NCBI GenBank assembly: GCA_022827045.1
Contig: JAJDTQ010000145.1
Span: 12,837 to 76,836, forward strand
Source: Candidatus Binatia bacterium
GTDB taxonomy: Bacteria; Desulfobacterota_B; Binatia; UBA9968; JAJDTQ01
DNA: 64,000 nt
Reading direction: 5' to 3'
Shown: in pieces, positions 1 to 8,156 of the stretch
How the letters are laid out: every line of letters starts with the position of its first letter
Numbering within the stretch: the first letter of the stretch is position 1
Position numbers and translations under genes: made by a program
The notes under the pieces: generated by a model
The model's input: the letters and a program-made list of their open reading frames with translations, nothing else
Databases searched by the model: none
What the model was told of the DNA's origin: nothing

Positions 1-1
1 C

Positions 2-1648
2 ATTCTCTCGGAGTTGAGCGGATTGCCCCAGAGCGCGATCCACTTCATCGAGCCCGCGGTGGGCGGCGGTTTCGGCGCCCGCGGCGAGTTCTATCCCGAG
101 GACTTCCTGATTCCCTTCGCCGCCATGCACTTCCGCGTGCCCGTCTGCTGGATAGAGGACCGCTCGGAGCACCTCAAGTCCACCAACCATTCGCGGCAGC
201 AGTCCTATCGGGTGCGGCTGGGCCTCCGCAACGACGGCACCATCGCGGCCATGGACGCGGAGATCCTGTTCGACATGGGCGGCTACACCCGCACCCACGG
301 CGGCGTGCCGATCGTCTCGTCATCCGCCATGTTGCAGGGTCCGTTGCGCATCCCGAACTACCGCTGTCAGATCCACTGCGTGCTCACCAACAAGACCCCG
401 GTAGGCACGTACCGGAGCCCTGGCCGCTACGAGGCCAACTTCGTGCGCGAGCGCCTCGTGGACATGGCGGCTCATCGCCTCGGGCTCGATCCCGCGGAGT
501 TTCGGCGGCGTAACATGATCCGCCCGGAGGAGATGCCCTACGACCTCGGAAGGAACCCGTACCACTACAACGTGTACGACAGCGGCGATCTGCCGGGGCA
601 GCTCGAGGCGGCGCTGCGTCACATGAAATATGACGAGCTTCAACAGCGTTGTGCCGCCGCCCGCGCGGAAGGCCGGGCCATGGGGGTTGGCATCGGCTGC
701 TTCGTCGAGACCAGCGGCATCGGCCCCTGGGAGTACGCCCGGGTGGAGGTCGGCAACAGCGGCGGCGTGGTGCTCTACTGCGGCATCAACTCGGTGGGGC
801 AGGGCATCGCCACCGCCCTGAGCCAGATCGTCGCCGACGAGATGTGCGTACCCATCGAAGACGTGCGCGTGGTGCACGGCGACACCGCCAAGGTGCCCTA
901 CGGCAACGGCAGCAACGCCAGCCGCTCCACCGTCATGGGCGGGAGCGCCGCGGTGGGCGCGTGCCGCAAGGTCAAGGACAAGCTCCTGCGGCTTGCCTCC
1001 GCCGAGCTGGAGATCGACGCCGGCGATCTGGAGCTGGCGGACGGCCGCATCAGCGCCAGGGGCGCACCGGAGCGGAACCTCGACTTCGCCGCGCTGGCGC
1101 GGCTGGCGCTGCCCGGACCGGCCCTGGCCCGGGGTTTCACCCCCGGCATTTCCGAGGAGGACTTCTTCGCCACCGACAAGCGACCGTTCCCCTACGGCGT
1201 CCACGTGGCGGTTGTAGAGGTGGACCGGGAAACCGGCATGATCGAGATCCTCGACTATATGGTAATGGAGGACGTGGGCCGCAAGATAAACCCCATGATC
1301 GTCGAGGGGCAGATGGCCGGCGGCCTGGCCCAAGGCATTGGCGGCGCGTTGCTGGAAGAGTTCGTCTTCGACCAGGACGGACAGCCCCAGGCCACGAGCT
1401 TCATGGACTATCTCTTGCCCACCGCCATGGACGTTCCACGGGGGCAGCTGATTTCCACCGAGGACTTTCCGTCCCCTCACAACCCGCTGGGGGTCAAGGG
1501 AGCGGGGGAGGGCGGCATCACCGCCGCCGGCGCGGCCCTGGCCAACGCCGTATCCAATGCCTTGGGGGTAGAGGTGACGCGGCTGCCGCTCAAGCCCGGC
1601 TACGTGCTGGAGCTTATGGATGCCAAGGAAGCGTCACCCCGGGCTTGA
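2..1648 (+). CDS. Molybdenum hydroxylase (xanthine dehydrogenase/CoxL family) large subunit, 5' end missing
   Basis: The reading frame is open to the left window edge (codons ATT CTC TCG GAG precede the first TTG), so this is the C-terminal two thirds of a protein that is normally about 750-800 residues. It shows the molybdopterin-binding motif VGGGFGAR, the TYRSPGRYEA loop typical of xanthine-dehydrogenase-like rather than form I CO-dehydrogenase subunits (no AYxCSFR motif), and the C-terminal GAGEGG motif whose Glu (codon 1508-1510) is the usual catalytic base. It should hydroxylate an N-heterocycle or aldehyde together with FAD and 2Fe-2S subunits, none of which lies downstream. The TGA stop is inside a palindromic repeat (1633-1660), so the last residues (SPRA) are repeat-encoded. 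The family is certain; the substrate is unknown. Confidence 0.9.
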   Translation: MLSELSGLPQSAIHFIEPAVGGGFGARGEFYPEDFLIPFAAMHFRVPVCWIEDRSEHLKSTNHSRQQSYRVRLGLRNDGTIAAMDAEILFDMGGYTRTHGGVPIVSSSAMLQGPLRIPNYRCQIHCVLTNKTPVGTYRSPGRYEANFVRERLVDMAAHRLGLDPAEFRRRNMIRPEEMPYDLGRNPYHYNVYDSGDLPGQLEAALRHMKYDELQQRCAAARAEGRAMGVGIGCFVETSGIGPWEYARVEVGNSGGVVLYCGINSVGQGIATALSQIVADEMCVPIEDVRVVHGDTAKVPYGNGSNASRSTVMGGSAAVGACRKVKDKLLRLASAELEIDAGDLELADGRISARGAPERNLDFAALARLALPGPALARGFTPGISEEDFFATDKRPFPYGVHVAVVEVDRETGMIEILDYMVMEDVGRKINPMIVEGQMAGGLAQGIGGALLEEFVFDQDGQPQATSFMDYLLPTAMDVPRGQLISTEDFPSPHNPLGVKGAGEGGITAAGAALANAVSNALGVEVTRLPLKPGYVLELMDAKEASPRA

Positions 1649-1660
1649 CCCGGGGTCCAG
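1633..1660. repeat. Dispersed palindromic repeat, class CCCCGGG-CTTGA-CCCGGGG
   Basis: A short interrupted palindrome with arms CCCCGGG and CCCGGGG around CTTGA. It overlaps the end of the upstream oxidoreductase gene and supplies its stop codon. A near-identical copy is at 63930-63955 beside the last livF gene. It looks like a REP-type intergenic element. Confidence 0.6.
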
Positions 1661-1697
1661 GCGGGGCCCCGGAACGATGGGGTCCCGTGGATAAATC

Positions 1698-2672
1698 ATG
1701 ACAGAGCCTGATATCGCACCCGGCGACATCGTCGACATGCACGCCCACCTCTACCCGGAAGGGTGCTTCGACGAGGTGCTCAAGGTGCGGCCCGAGTTCG
1801 CGCTTTCCCGGTCGGAGCGCGGCCTGTCGCTCACCTGCCGCGGCAGCCATACCATGTCCGCGCCCGCGAACGCCGACCTGAGCGGACGCCTGGGGACTAT
1901 GGACGAGGCCGGGGTCAAGGTCGAAGTCCTGTCCGTCGGCGCCCTCGACACCGGCTGGACCGGTCCGGCCACCGCGCGGCTGGTCAACGACGGCCTGGCG
2001 GCGGTCTGTCGGCAGCACCCGGACCGTTTCCGCTTCGTCGCCGCTTTGCCGTTCACGAGCACCGCCGCACTGGTGGATGAGCTGGATCGGGCCACGGGCC
2101 TGGGAGCCGTGGGCGCCGGCATCACCACGACAGTAGGCGGCCACACACTCGACGCTCCGGAACTCCGCGAGTTCTGGCGCGAGGCCCACCGCCGCCGCTT
2201 GCTGGTGCTGGTGCACCCGACGTTTCCCGTCGACGGCCCGGCCGACGACCGCGGCGAGTACCTCTCCGTCGGTTACCTCGGCGAGACCGCCATGGCCGCG
2301 ACCAAGCTCGCCCTTGGCGGCGTGCTCGAAGAGTGCCCCGACGTCCGCGTGGTCTGGTCCCACTGCGGCGGCAGCCTGTGCATGGTCTTGGACCGTGTCG
2401 ACAGGGGCTACCGCCGCTACGAGAAATGCCTACGCCCCCCGAGCGAGTACCTGCGCCGATGCTGGTACGACACCGTCACGGTTTCCGGCCCGGCCCTCGA
2501 TTGCGCCCGCGCCACCTTCGGCGCCGACCGCCTCGTCTACGGCACCGACGAACCCCACGTCCCCGACGGCAGCAGGGCCATCCTGGCCGCGCTCCGGGAA
2601 CGGCCGTGGCCGGCCGAGGAACTGGAGACGATTCTTGGCGGCACTGCCCGAGGGCTATTGGAAGGCCACTAG
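1698..2672 (+). CDS. ACMSD-like amidohydrolase (PF04909) decarboxylase/hydrolase
   Basis: A 324-residue TIM-barrel metal enzyme of the amidohydrolase-2 family. Visible metal-site residues are H15 and H17 (DMHAHLYP), H173 (LVHPTFP), H222 (WSHCGGS) and D284 (GTDEPH), matching the zinc and catalytic set of 2-amino-3-carboxymuconate-6-semialdehyde decarboxylase (ACMSD). The PPSEYLRRCWYD segment also resembles ACMSD. It begins 49 bp after the molybdenum hydroxylase and its TAG abuts the stop of the convergent amidohydrolase with no gap. Because a genuine-looking 3-hydroxyanthranilate dioxygenase lies 1.1 kb downstream on the other strand, decarboxylation of a meta-cleavage product is a reasonable inference. 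Other amidohydrolase-2 chemistries (hydratase, lactonase) cannot be excluded. Confidence 0.85.
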   Translation: MTEPDIAPGDIVDMHAHLYPEGCFDEVLKVRPEFALSRSERGLSLTCRGSHTMSAPANADLSGRLGTMDEAGVKVEVLSVGALDTGWTGPATARLVNDGLAAVCRQHPDRFRFVAALPFTSTAALVDELDRATGLGAVGAGITTTVGGHTLDAPELREFWREAHRRRLLVLVHPTFPVDGPADDRGEYLSVGYLGETAMAATKLALGGVLEECPDVRVVWSHCGGSLCMVLDRVDRGYRRYEKCLRPPSEYLRRCWYDTVTVSGPALDCARATFGADRLVYGTDEPHVPDGSRAILAALRERPWPAEELETILGGTARGLLEGH

Positions 2673-3719
2673 CTAGAGCCCATACAGCGCCCGGGCGTTG
2701 CCGTCGACGATCTTGCCGCGGGCTTCCTGGCTGACCGTTTCGTTTCCTTGCAGGATCTTCAGGGCCTCCAGTTGGCTGGAGGTGTCGGCGTGGCCGTAGT
2801 CGGAGCCGATGACGATGTGGTCCTCGCCGGCGTGTTGCAGGATGTAGGGGAGGTCCTCCTCGGTCTGGCAGGCGACGTAGAAGCGGTTTCGGCGCAGTAC
2901 GTTCTCGTCGAGCTTGCGGGTGCCGGTGCGGTCGAGGCGGGCGCCGAGGTCGGTGATGACGTAGGGGACCCAGGAGGCGGCGGCTTCGAGGAAGCCCCAA
3001 CGGAGGTCGGGGAAGCGGTCCGGGACGCGGCTCAGCACCAGCGCGTGGAACGCGGTGATGATCGGCACCTTGGCCATCCACAGGGCGGTGGCGCGGGAGT
3101 GGAAGATGCCGCTCAGGGCGTGGTTCACGAGACCCGAGTGGATGCACACCGCCATGTCGAGGCGGCTGGCCTCGGCGTAGACCGGGAAGTAGTACTCGTC
3201 GATGGGCACCCGCTCGCCCATGAGGCCCTGCAGGAGAAAGCCGCAGGCGCCGTTGTCACGGCTGAACCGAAGCTCCTCCAGCGCCGTGTCCATGGTCTCC
3301 AGCGGCAGCGTCGCCACCCAGCGCAGCCGTCCCTTGCCCTTGCGCCAGACGTCGCCCATCCAGCGGTTGTAGGCGCGGCACATGGCGATCTGGGTGCGGG
3401 GGCGGCTCAGGGTGGCGAGACCCAACAGGGTGGTGGGGTAGAGAACCTGGATATCCGTGCCCAGCTCGTCCATGTGCTTGAGCCGCGCCTCCACGTCCCG
3501 CACCTCGGACGACTCCGGAGTGGTGCCGGAGGTCACGGACGGGAACGCCCGCTTGGGCTCCAGGTTGCTGTCGAAGAGCCAAAAGTCGTTTCTGCGCTGC
3601 GGATCGGATTGATCCGCGGCTTCCAGGATGCGGGGCCGGTAGCGCCGGTCCTCGCCCTCCATGTACTCCCAGGTCTCCTCGCACTCGATCACGTGGCAGT
3701 CCGCGTCGATGACGGCCAT
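2673..3719 (-). CDS. Amidohydrolase-2 family metal-dependent hydrolase
   Basis: 348 residues starting MAVIDADCHV. This ATG is chosen over an upstream in-frame one because GGAGG lies just upstream and the family's N-terminal metal motif starts here. Visible motifs are DADCH at 5-9, HMDELGTD, CIHSG and GSDYGHAD, i.e. the His/Asp ligands of the PF04909 TIM barrel. It is a clear paralogue of the gene at 22978-24051, sharing the HMDELGTD, YNRWM, LPDRFP and DYGHAD blocks. It is the last gene of a five-gene minus-strand run with a 3-HAO, two epimerases and a Rieske oxygenase, which suggests hydrolysis or decarboxylation of a ring-cleavage product. The exact substrate is not inferable. Confidence 0.85.
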   Translation of the reverse strand: MAVIDADCHVIECEETWEYMEGEDRRYRPRILEAADQSDPQRRNDFWLFDSNLEPKRAFPSVTSGTTPESSEVRDVEARLKHMDELGTDIQVLYPTTLLGLATLSRPRTQIAMCRAYNRWMGDVWRKGKGRLRWVATLPLETMDTALEELRFSRDNGACGFLLQGLMGERVPIDEYYFPVYAEASRLDMAVCIHSGLVNHALSGIFHSRATALWMAKVPIITAFHALVLSRVPDRFPDLRWGFLEAAASWVPYVITDLGARLDRTGTRKLDENVLRRNRFYVACQTEEDLPYILQHAGEDHIVIGSDYGHADTSSQLEALKILQGNETVSQEARGKIVDGNARALYGL

Positions 3720-3748
3720 GGCGTGCCTCCGGTGTGTTGCCGTTTCCG

Positions 3749-4291
3749 CTAACCCTTCCAGACGAACGCCGGTCCTTCGCTTCGGACCGGCGCTTCGGTA
3801 TTTCCGCATCGGGTGCAGCGGCGCAGGGACTCGTCCGCGGCCATGGCTTCATAGGCCTTCTGTACCGTGTCCGCGGGTTCGTTGAAGCGGGCCGTGGTCT
3901 CGTAGAGCGTGTGGGTGCACTTTCCGCACACCCAGATGAAACGGTCGCTCTCGTCCGGCCGCCGTACCCGTTCCACCACCAGCGTATAGGAGCCGTCTTC
4001 CCGCCGCGGCGAATGAGGCACCAGGGCGGGCAACAGGAACATCTCGCCTTCCTGAAGGACGGCGACCTCCGGCTCGTGCTCGCGGGTGAGGTAGTGGAGG
4101 TTCAGCTCGCCCTCGAGCTGGTAGAAGATCTCGTCGCCGGGGTTGATGTGGAAGTCGGTACGGGTGTTGGGACCGCGGGTCACGAAGACGATGAAGTCCG
4201 AGTCCTCCCAGATGACTCTGCGCCGGCCCCAGTCCGCGCGGTTCTCGTCGATCCAGCTTCGAAGATTGAAACGGGTCAGATGTGGGAACAT
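3749..4291 (-). CDS. nbaC: 3-hydroxyanthranilate 3,4-dioxygenase
   Basis: A 180-residue cupin that opens 3-hydroxyanthranilate between C3 and C4 using non-haem Fe(II) and O2. All features of the structurally studied bacterial enzyme are present with a constant offset of three residues: iron ligands H48, E54 and H93; substrate-binding R44, R96 and E107; and the C-terminal rubredoxin-like iron site C122/C125 and C159/C162. The start (MFPHLTRF) follows AAAGGAGA; an upstream in-frame ATG has no homologous coding. The product, 2-amino-3-carboxymuconate semialdehyde, is the ACMSD substrate, and two ACMSD-family genes are adjacent. No kynureninase or kynurenine monooxygenase is in the window, so the ring source could be tryptophan, a nitrobenzoate or another aminobenzoate. 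Enzyme identity is strong; the pathway is inference. Confidence 0.9.
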   Translation of the reverse strand: MFPHLTRFNLRSWIDENRADWGRRRVIWEDSDFIVFVTRGPNTRTDFHINPGDEIFYQLEGELNLHYLTREHEPEVAVLQEGEMFLLPALVPHSPRREDGSYTLVVERVRRPDESDRFIWVCGKCTHTLYETTARFNEPADTVQKAYEAMAADESLRRCTRCGNTEAPVRSEGPAFVWKG

Positions 4292-4316
4292 GGCGTCTCC
4301 TTTCACGGACGGGGAG

Positions 4317-5183
4317 TCAGGAGTCGGGTCCGTGCCGCGCGGTAAATCCGATGACTTCCCGCGCCTTGTCCGAAGCATAACAACAATAGTTCTCCTCCGG
4401 AGGGAAAGCTACCTGCCGCACCTCCGGCAGGTGTCGGTGGAGCAGGGCACGGGTGGAGGTCGTGAGATAGGTGGTGGGAGCGCAGATGTTGAAGGCTTGG
4501 TGGCCTTCGAAGCCCGCTTCCAGCGCCAACCGGCAGGCCTCGGCAGCGTCGCGCACGTCGATGTAGCTCCAGAAGCTCCCCCACCCGCGAACCATGGGGT
4601 CTTCGCGGCGTTGCATCAGGCGTCGATACACGGCGTCGTCGGCGATTCCCGCAAAGCGAAGGCTGGCGATGCGTGCGCCGCTCCGGAGAGCGAAGCCGTT
4701 GCAGAGCTCCTCGCCCGCGAGCTTGGATAGACCATAGGGATCCTGAGGCCGCCGGGGGTGGTCCTCGTCCACCGGAAGGTAGTCGGGAAGCCCAAGGCTC
4801 AGGGGATAGTACAGCCCGTATACGGCCAGGCTGGAGCCCATGACGAGCCGCGAAATCTCCAGCGGCACGCTCGCGGCGAGCACGTTGTAGGTCATGGCGA
4901 CGTTGCGCTGAAAGCGCCCGCCGTCCCCGGTGACATCGGGCGCCCGCCAGGTGCCGGTGGCGCGGTCGTAAAGCCCTTGCTCGGTGTACGGAAACCGTTC
5001 GCGGGCGAGATGGACCACCGCCTCCGCTCCCTCCAGGGCGCGCAACGCCGCGTCCGGATCGGTGAGATCCACCGGCGTGCCCGCGTCGACATCCACGGGC
5101 ACGACCTCGTGGCCGTGGCGCGACAGCGTCTCCGCCAACCGCCGTCCCAACCGGCCGGCGCTGCCCGTGACAGCGACCCTCAT
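4317..5183 (-). CDS. NAD-dependent epimerase/dehydratase (extended SDR)
   Basis: 288 residues with the N-terminal Rossmann motif TGSAGRLGRRL at 6-16, DVDAG and DLTD acidic dinucleotide-binding segments, and the catalytic YGLSK motif (Tyr and Lys) near residue 150. The ATG at 5183 is preceded by GGGAGG. It likely acts in the cytoplasm on a nucleotide sugar or a hydroxy/keto intermediate. A second gene of the same family (6606-7436) lies two genes upstream and shares the DYLPxDEDHPxRPxDPYGLSK block, so the pair flank the Rieske oxygenase. In catabolic operons such SDRs can act as dehydrogenases of ring-derived intermediates; that is inference here. Confidence 0.85.
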   Translation of the reverse strand: MRVAVTGSAGRLGRRLAETLSRHGHEVVPVDVDAGTPVDLTDPDAALRALEGAEAVVHLARERFPYTEQGLYDRATGTWRAPDVTGDGGRFQRNVAMTYNVLAASVPLEISRLVMGSSLAVYGLYYPLSLGLPDYLPVDEDHPRRPQDPYGLSKLAGEELCNGFALRSGARIASLRFAGIADDAVYRRLMQRREDPMVRGWGSFWSYIDVRDAAEACRLALEAGFEGHQAFNICAPTTYLTTSTRALLHRHLPEVRQVAFPPEENYCCYASDKAREVIGFTARHGPDS

Positions 5184-5248
5184 GCCGGGGCCTCCCGGTC
5201 ACGCCTCATCCGATGGTGTCCCGTCGGGTCATATCGGGTCGTTCGAGA

Positions 5249-6490
5249 TCAGTCGGCCGGCTCACCGGTTCCACGGGCGGGCTTCGGCGGGTAGGCCCGG
5301 ATGCCGGTGAACGAATCCATCCGTACTAGCTTGTCCGCCTCCTCCGGAGAAAGGACCCCCTGGGGCCGCAGCCCTCGCCGCACGCGGTCGATGGCGTTCA
5401 GGATGATGCGGCGCTGCAGGATGATGCCCTTGTCCGACGCCGCCAGCCTTTCCTCGCGCGCGGCCACGTTCCCCTGGGTGGACTGGGTCATGATGTCCTC
5501 GAGGCGGACGCTGCCCCGGTACGGCGACAGGGGGCGGTGGTCGTGCTCGGGCTTTTCGGCGGTGGCCACGGCCCGCCGGGAGGGCGCGAGCCTCGTCATG
5601 AATTCCGGGTCCGGGCCGGTGTAGTGGTCCACCGTGTAGAGTGTGAAGTGGTCGTCGTCGTCCGGCGTGATGAACATCCAGTGAGCGTTGCGGGAGCCCC
5701 GTGCCAGGGCCTCCCTGGGCTCCTTGAAGTGGGTGAACTCGGTGTCGCCGATCTGCATCACGCTGGGCAGCGCGTAGCTCTTCTCGTCCACGTAGCTCAT
5801 GCCCGGCTCAGGGGCGGGCTTGTTCGATACCACCTTCATGCCGTAGTCCGTCTCCACGGCGTCGAACGGCGGCACGTCCCTGGCGTTGAAGAACCAGCTC
5901 CGCCAGGTGCCGTCGTCCGGGTCGGAGAGATGCAGGGTGGAGAAGTGGGCGGGGTCGGCGCCGTTCTCGATGAAGTTGTACCAGTTGTAGTCGTAGTGGC
6001 GCGCTGCCTCGACGCGGCGCTGGCCGCCGGGCTCCGCCAGCGGCGCGTATTGCGGCAGCGGCGGCTCCCGGTCCAGCGGCCCGAGGTAGGCGAAGATCAG
6101 TCCGCCCAGCTCCCGCACCGGGTAGGAGAGGTGGCGGACCTTCTCGTGGAACGTGCTGCCGGGCGGCTCCGCCGGCTGTTCCAGGCAGGCACCGGCGACG
6201 TCGAACAGCCAACCGTGGTAGGGGCAGCGGAGCCCCGACGGCACCACGTCGCCGTACTCCAGGGAGGTGCCGCGGTGGGGGCAGTGAAGGCCCAGCAGCC
6301 CCAGGCGGCCCTCGCCGTCCCGGAACAGCACCAGGTCCTCTCCGAGGATCCGCACCCGCTCCGGGATGTCCCGCAGGTCGTCGCTCCGGCGCACCACCAT
6401 CCAGTAGCGCCGGAACCATTCGCCGGCGGGAGTGCCCCGGCCCACCTGTGCGAGGTCCGCCGCCGTGAGAGCCGCTTTAGGTTCCGTCAT
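5249..6490 (-). CDS. Rieske non-haem iron oxygenase, alpha subunit
   Basis: 413 residues. The N-terminal Rieske 2Fe-2S domain has C70-P-H72 and C89-P-Y-H92; the catalytic domain has the mononuclear iron motif with E175, N176, D179, H182 and H187 in ENGADPAHFSTLH. It resembles phthalate/toluenesulfonate-type aromatic hydroxylases or demethylases. The start MTEPKAAL at 6490 is used; the longer frame upstream is translated from a palindromic repeat (6507-6543) and is spurious. No dedicated reductase is adjacent, so electrons must come from elsewhere (a Rieske ferredoxin exists at 42573). It probably activates the aromatic substrate of the 3-HAO cluster. Confidence 0.9.
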   Translation of the reverse strand: MTEPKAALTAADLAQVGRGTPAGEWFRRYWMVVRRSDDLRDIPERVRILGEDLVLFRDGEGRLGLLGLHCPHRGTSLEYGDVVPSGLRCPYHGWLFDVAGACLEQPAEPPGSTFHEKVRHLSYPVRELGGLIFAYLGPLDREPPLPQYAPLAEPGGQRRVEAARHYDYNWYNFIENGADPAHFSTLHLSDPDDGTWRSWFFNARDVPPFDAVETDYGMKVVSNKPAPEPGMSYVDEKSYALPSVMQIGDTEFTHFKEPREALARGSRNAHWMFITPDDDDHFTLYTVDHYTGPDPEFMTRLAPSRRAVATAEKPEHDHRPLSPYRGSVRLEDIMTQSTQGNVAAREERLAASDKGIILQRRIILNAIDRVRRGLRPQGVLSPEEADKLVRMDSFTGIRAYPPKPARGTGEPAD

Positions 6491-6506
6491 CCTGTTTGCT
6501 CCGGGC

Positions 6507-6543
6507 ACCCTCACCCCAACCCTCTCCCAGAGGGAGAGGGGGT
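6507..6543. repeat. Dispersed palindromic repeat, class CCCTCTCCC-AGA-GGGAGAGGG
   Basis: A perfect 9-bp stem (6520-6528 with 6532-6540) and a 3-nt loop, preceded by the CTCACCCCAA tail typical of this widespread intergenic element. It lies between the Rieske oxygenase start and the stop of the upstream epimerase. As RNA it would form a strong hairpin in the operon transcript. Confidence 0.65.
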
Positions 6544-6605
6544 CGGAGGACGGCAAAGGGATACGGGCATTCTTCTCGCCACGACTCGATTACGTGGATG
6601 GGACA

Positions 6606-7436
6606 CTAGCGCCATGTGTGCACCGGTTTCCATCCGAGCAGCTCCTTCGCCCGGGCGTTGGTGAACACGGGACGGGTGCCGGTGAGATCCCGCGCGCGGT
6701 CGCCGATGGCCGGGTTGAGGCGCGGCAAGAGGTCGCACAGGGGTTCGGCCACGGTGCTGTCGTCGGCCACCACAAACATCACCGTGCAGCCGGGCAGCGG
6801 CTTCTCCACCGCGAGCCGGAACGCCACCGCCAGGTCCCGCACGTCGATGTAGCTGTACTCGCGCCAGCCCTCGGGTTCCCGCCCGCCCGCGCGGCGGATC
6901 TCGTCCAGCGCCTCCGGCGTCACCACGCCGCTGGGACGGATCACCACCGTGTCCACGCCCTTCAGGCTGTAGGAGCGGGCGATGGTCTCGCCGACCTGCT
7001 TCGACAGGCCGTAGGGATCGATGGGCCTCAGCGGGTGGTCCTCGTCGATGGGCAGGTAGTCGGGCAGGAATGCGCCTTCGCTGTAGGCCCATCCCACCGC
7101 CGCGTTGCTGCTGGTGGAGACCACCCGCGGGATGCCCAGCCGGAACGCGGCGTGGTGGGCGTTGAACGTGCCGATGACGTTGGTATCGAAGACGACGTTG
7201 GTGGGCGCGACGTGGGGGTTGTGGACCGCGGCGAGGTGGACGATGGCGTCCGTGCCGGCGGCCGCTTCGATCACCTGGCCCAGATCTTGAATCTCTCCCA
7301 CGAGGTACCGGACGTTGCCGCCGTCCCGAGGTCCCGGCAGGCGGTCCAGCACCGTCACTTCGTGGCCGCCCCCGAGCAGCTCTTCCACCACCGGGCCGCC
7401 GACCTTTCCCAATCCTCCGGTGACGAGTATCTTCAA
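6606..7436 (-). CDS. NAD-dependent epimerase/dehydratase, TTG start
   Basis: 276 residues starting at TTG (7436-7434), read as LKILVTGG. This start is chosen because GGGAGG sits six bases upstream and the Rossmann motif TGGLGKVG begins immediately; the only in-frame ATG upstream would add 16 residues unlike the family. An NAD-binding motif and the catalytic YGLSKQ are visible. It is paralogous to 4317-5183. As first gene of the minus-strand operon it may be moderated by its TTG start. The substrate is unknown: nucleotide-sugar epimerase or dehydrogenase of a catabolic intermediate. Confidence 0.85.
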   Translation of the reverse strand: MKILVTGGLGKVGGPVVEELLGGGHEVTVLDRLPGPRDGGNVRYLVGEIQDLGQVIEAAAGTDAIVHLAAVHNPHVAPTNVVFDTNVIGTFNAHHAAFRLGIPRVVSTSSNAAVGWAYSEGAFLPDYLPIDEDHPLRPIDPYGLSKQVGETIARSYSLKGVDTVVIRPSGVVTPEALDEIRRAGGREPEGWREYSYIDVRDLAVAFRLAVEKPLPGCTVMFVVADDSTVAEPLCDLLPRLNPAIGDRARDLTGTRPVFTNARAKELLGWKPVHTWR

Positions 7437-7542
7437 TGGAACCTCCCTGTACGTCTTCAGGCGGTCGTGCCGCGTCCGAGCCAAAGTGGTAACACCGCGC
7501 CGTGTTCCGCGTCAAGAAAGCGACATTTCTACAAAAAGTGCT

Positions 7543-7571
7543 TTGACACCGGAGTTCCGAGACGGTAAAAG
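7543..7571 (+). promoter_or_regulatory. Sigma-70-type promoter for the TRAP permease genes
   Basis: A consensus -35 TTGACA (7543-7548), a 17-nt spacer and -10 TAAAAG (7566-7571), about 70 bp before the dctQ start. This is an unusually A+T-rich patch in a GC-rich neighbourhood. A TTGACG on the opposite strand (7510-7515) could serve the divergent epimerase operon, but its -10 is poor. Confidence 0.6.
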
Positions 7572-7643
7572 CAGGAAATTTCGGTCACTTCGGCTGGCGG
7601 CGAACAGGGGCTCCGGCCCGGCACCGGACCCCAGGGAGGCGGG

Positions 7644-8156
7644 ATGCAACGCTTAGCGCGGGCTTACGAAAGGCTCCTCGACCTGTTCAAGATCGGAGCG
7701 GAGATCGTGGTTTTCCTGATCTTCCTGCTCATCGTCATCGACGTGTTCCTGCGTCTCCTGTCGATCCATCCGTGGTCCTATACACTGGGCGTGGTCGAGT
7801 ACGGCCTGCTGTGGTTCACCATGCTGGGAGCGCCGTGGCTGGTGCGTATGAAAGGCCACGTGTTCGTGGACTCCCTGGTCTCGCTCCTGCCCGTGATCGT
7901 GCAGGCGGTGCTGGCCCGTCTCGTCTACGTCATCTGCATCGTCTGTTGCCTCTTCTTCATCTACTATTCCACGGACCTCCTCATTGACGCGTACGTCACG
8001 GGGGAGATGGACATCCGGGGTGAAGCGCAGCCGCTTTGGATGCTTCTCGCGCCCATGCCGGTGTCGTTCGCCATGATCGCCTTCGAGTTCCTCAGGTTCC
8101 TGGTGGGCATAGACACCATGTACACCTCGCGCACCGAGGTGCGGGAGAACGTGTGA
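7644..8156 (+). CDS. dctQ: TRAP transporter small permease (DctQ-type)
   Basis: 170 residues with four hydrophobic membrane segments (about 20-40, 50-70, 85-110 and 130-150), the size and topology of the TRAP small subunit that couples the binding protein to the large permease. The ATG follows AGGGAGGCGGG. Its TGA overlaps the ATG of dctM (ATGA arrangement), indicating translational coupling. The substrate is probably an organic acid, but the sequence does not say which. Confidence 0.9.
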   Translation: MQRLARAYERLLDLFKIGAEIVVFLIFLLIVIDVFLRLLSIHPWSYTLGVVEYGLLWFTMLGAPWLVRMKGHVFVDSLVSLLPVIVQAVLARLVYVICIVCCLFFIYYSTDLLIDAYVTGEMDIRGEAQPLWMLLAPMPVSFAMIAFEFLRFLVGIDTMYTSRTEVRENV

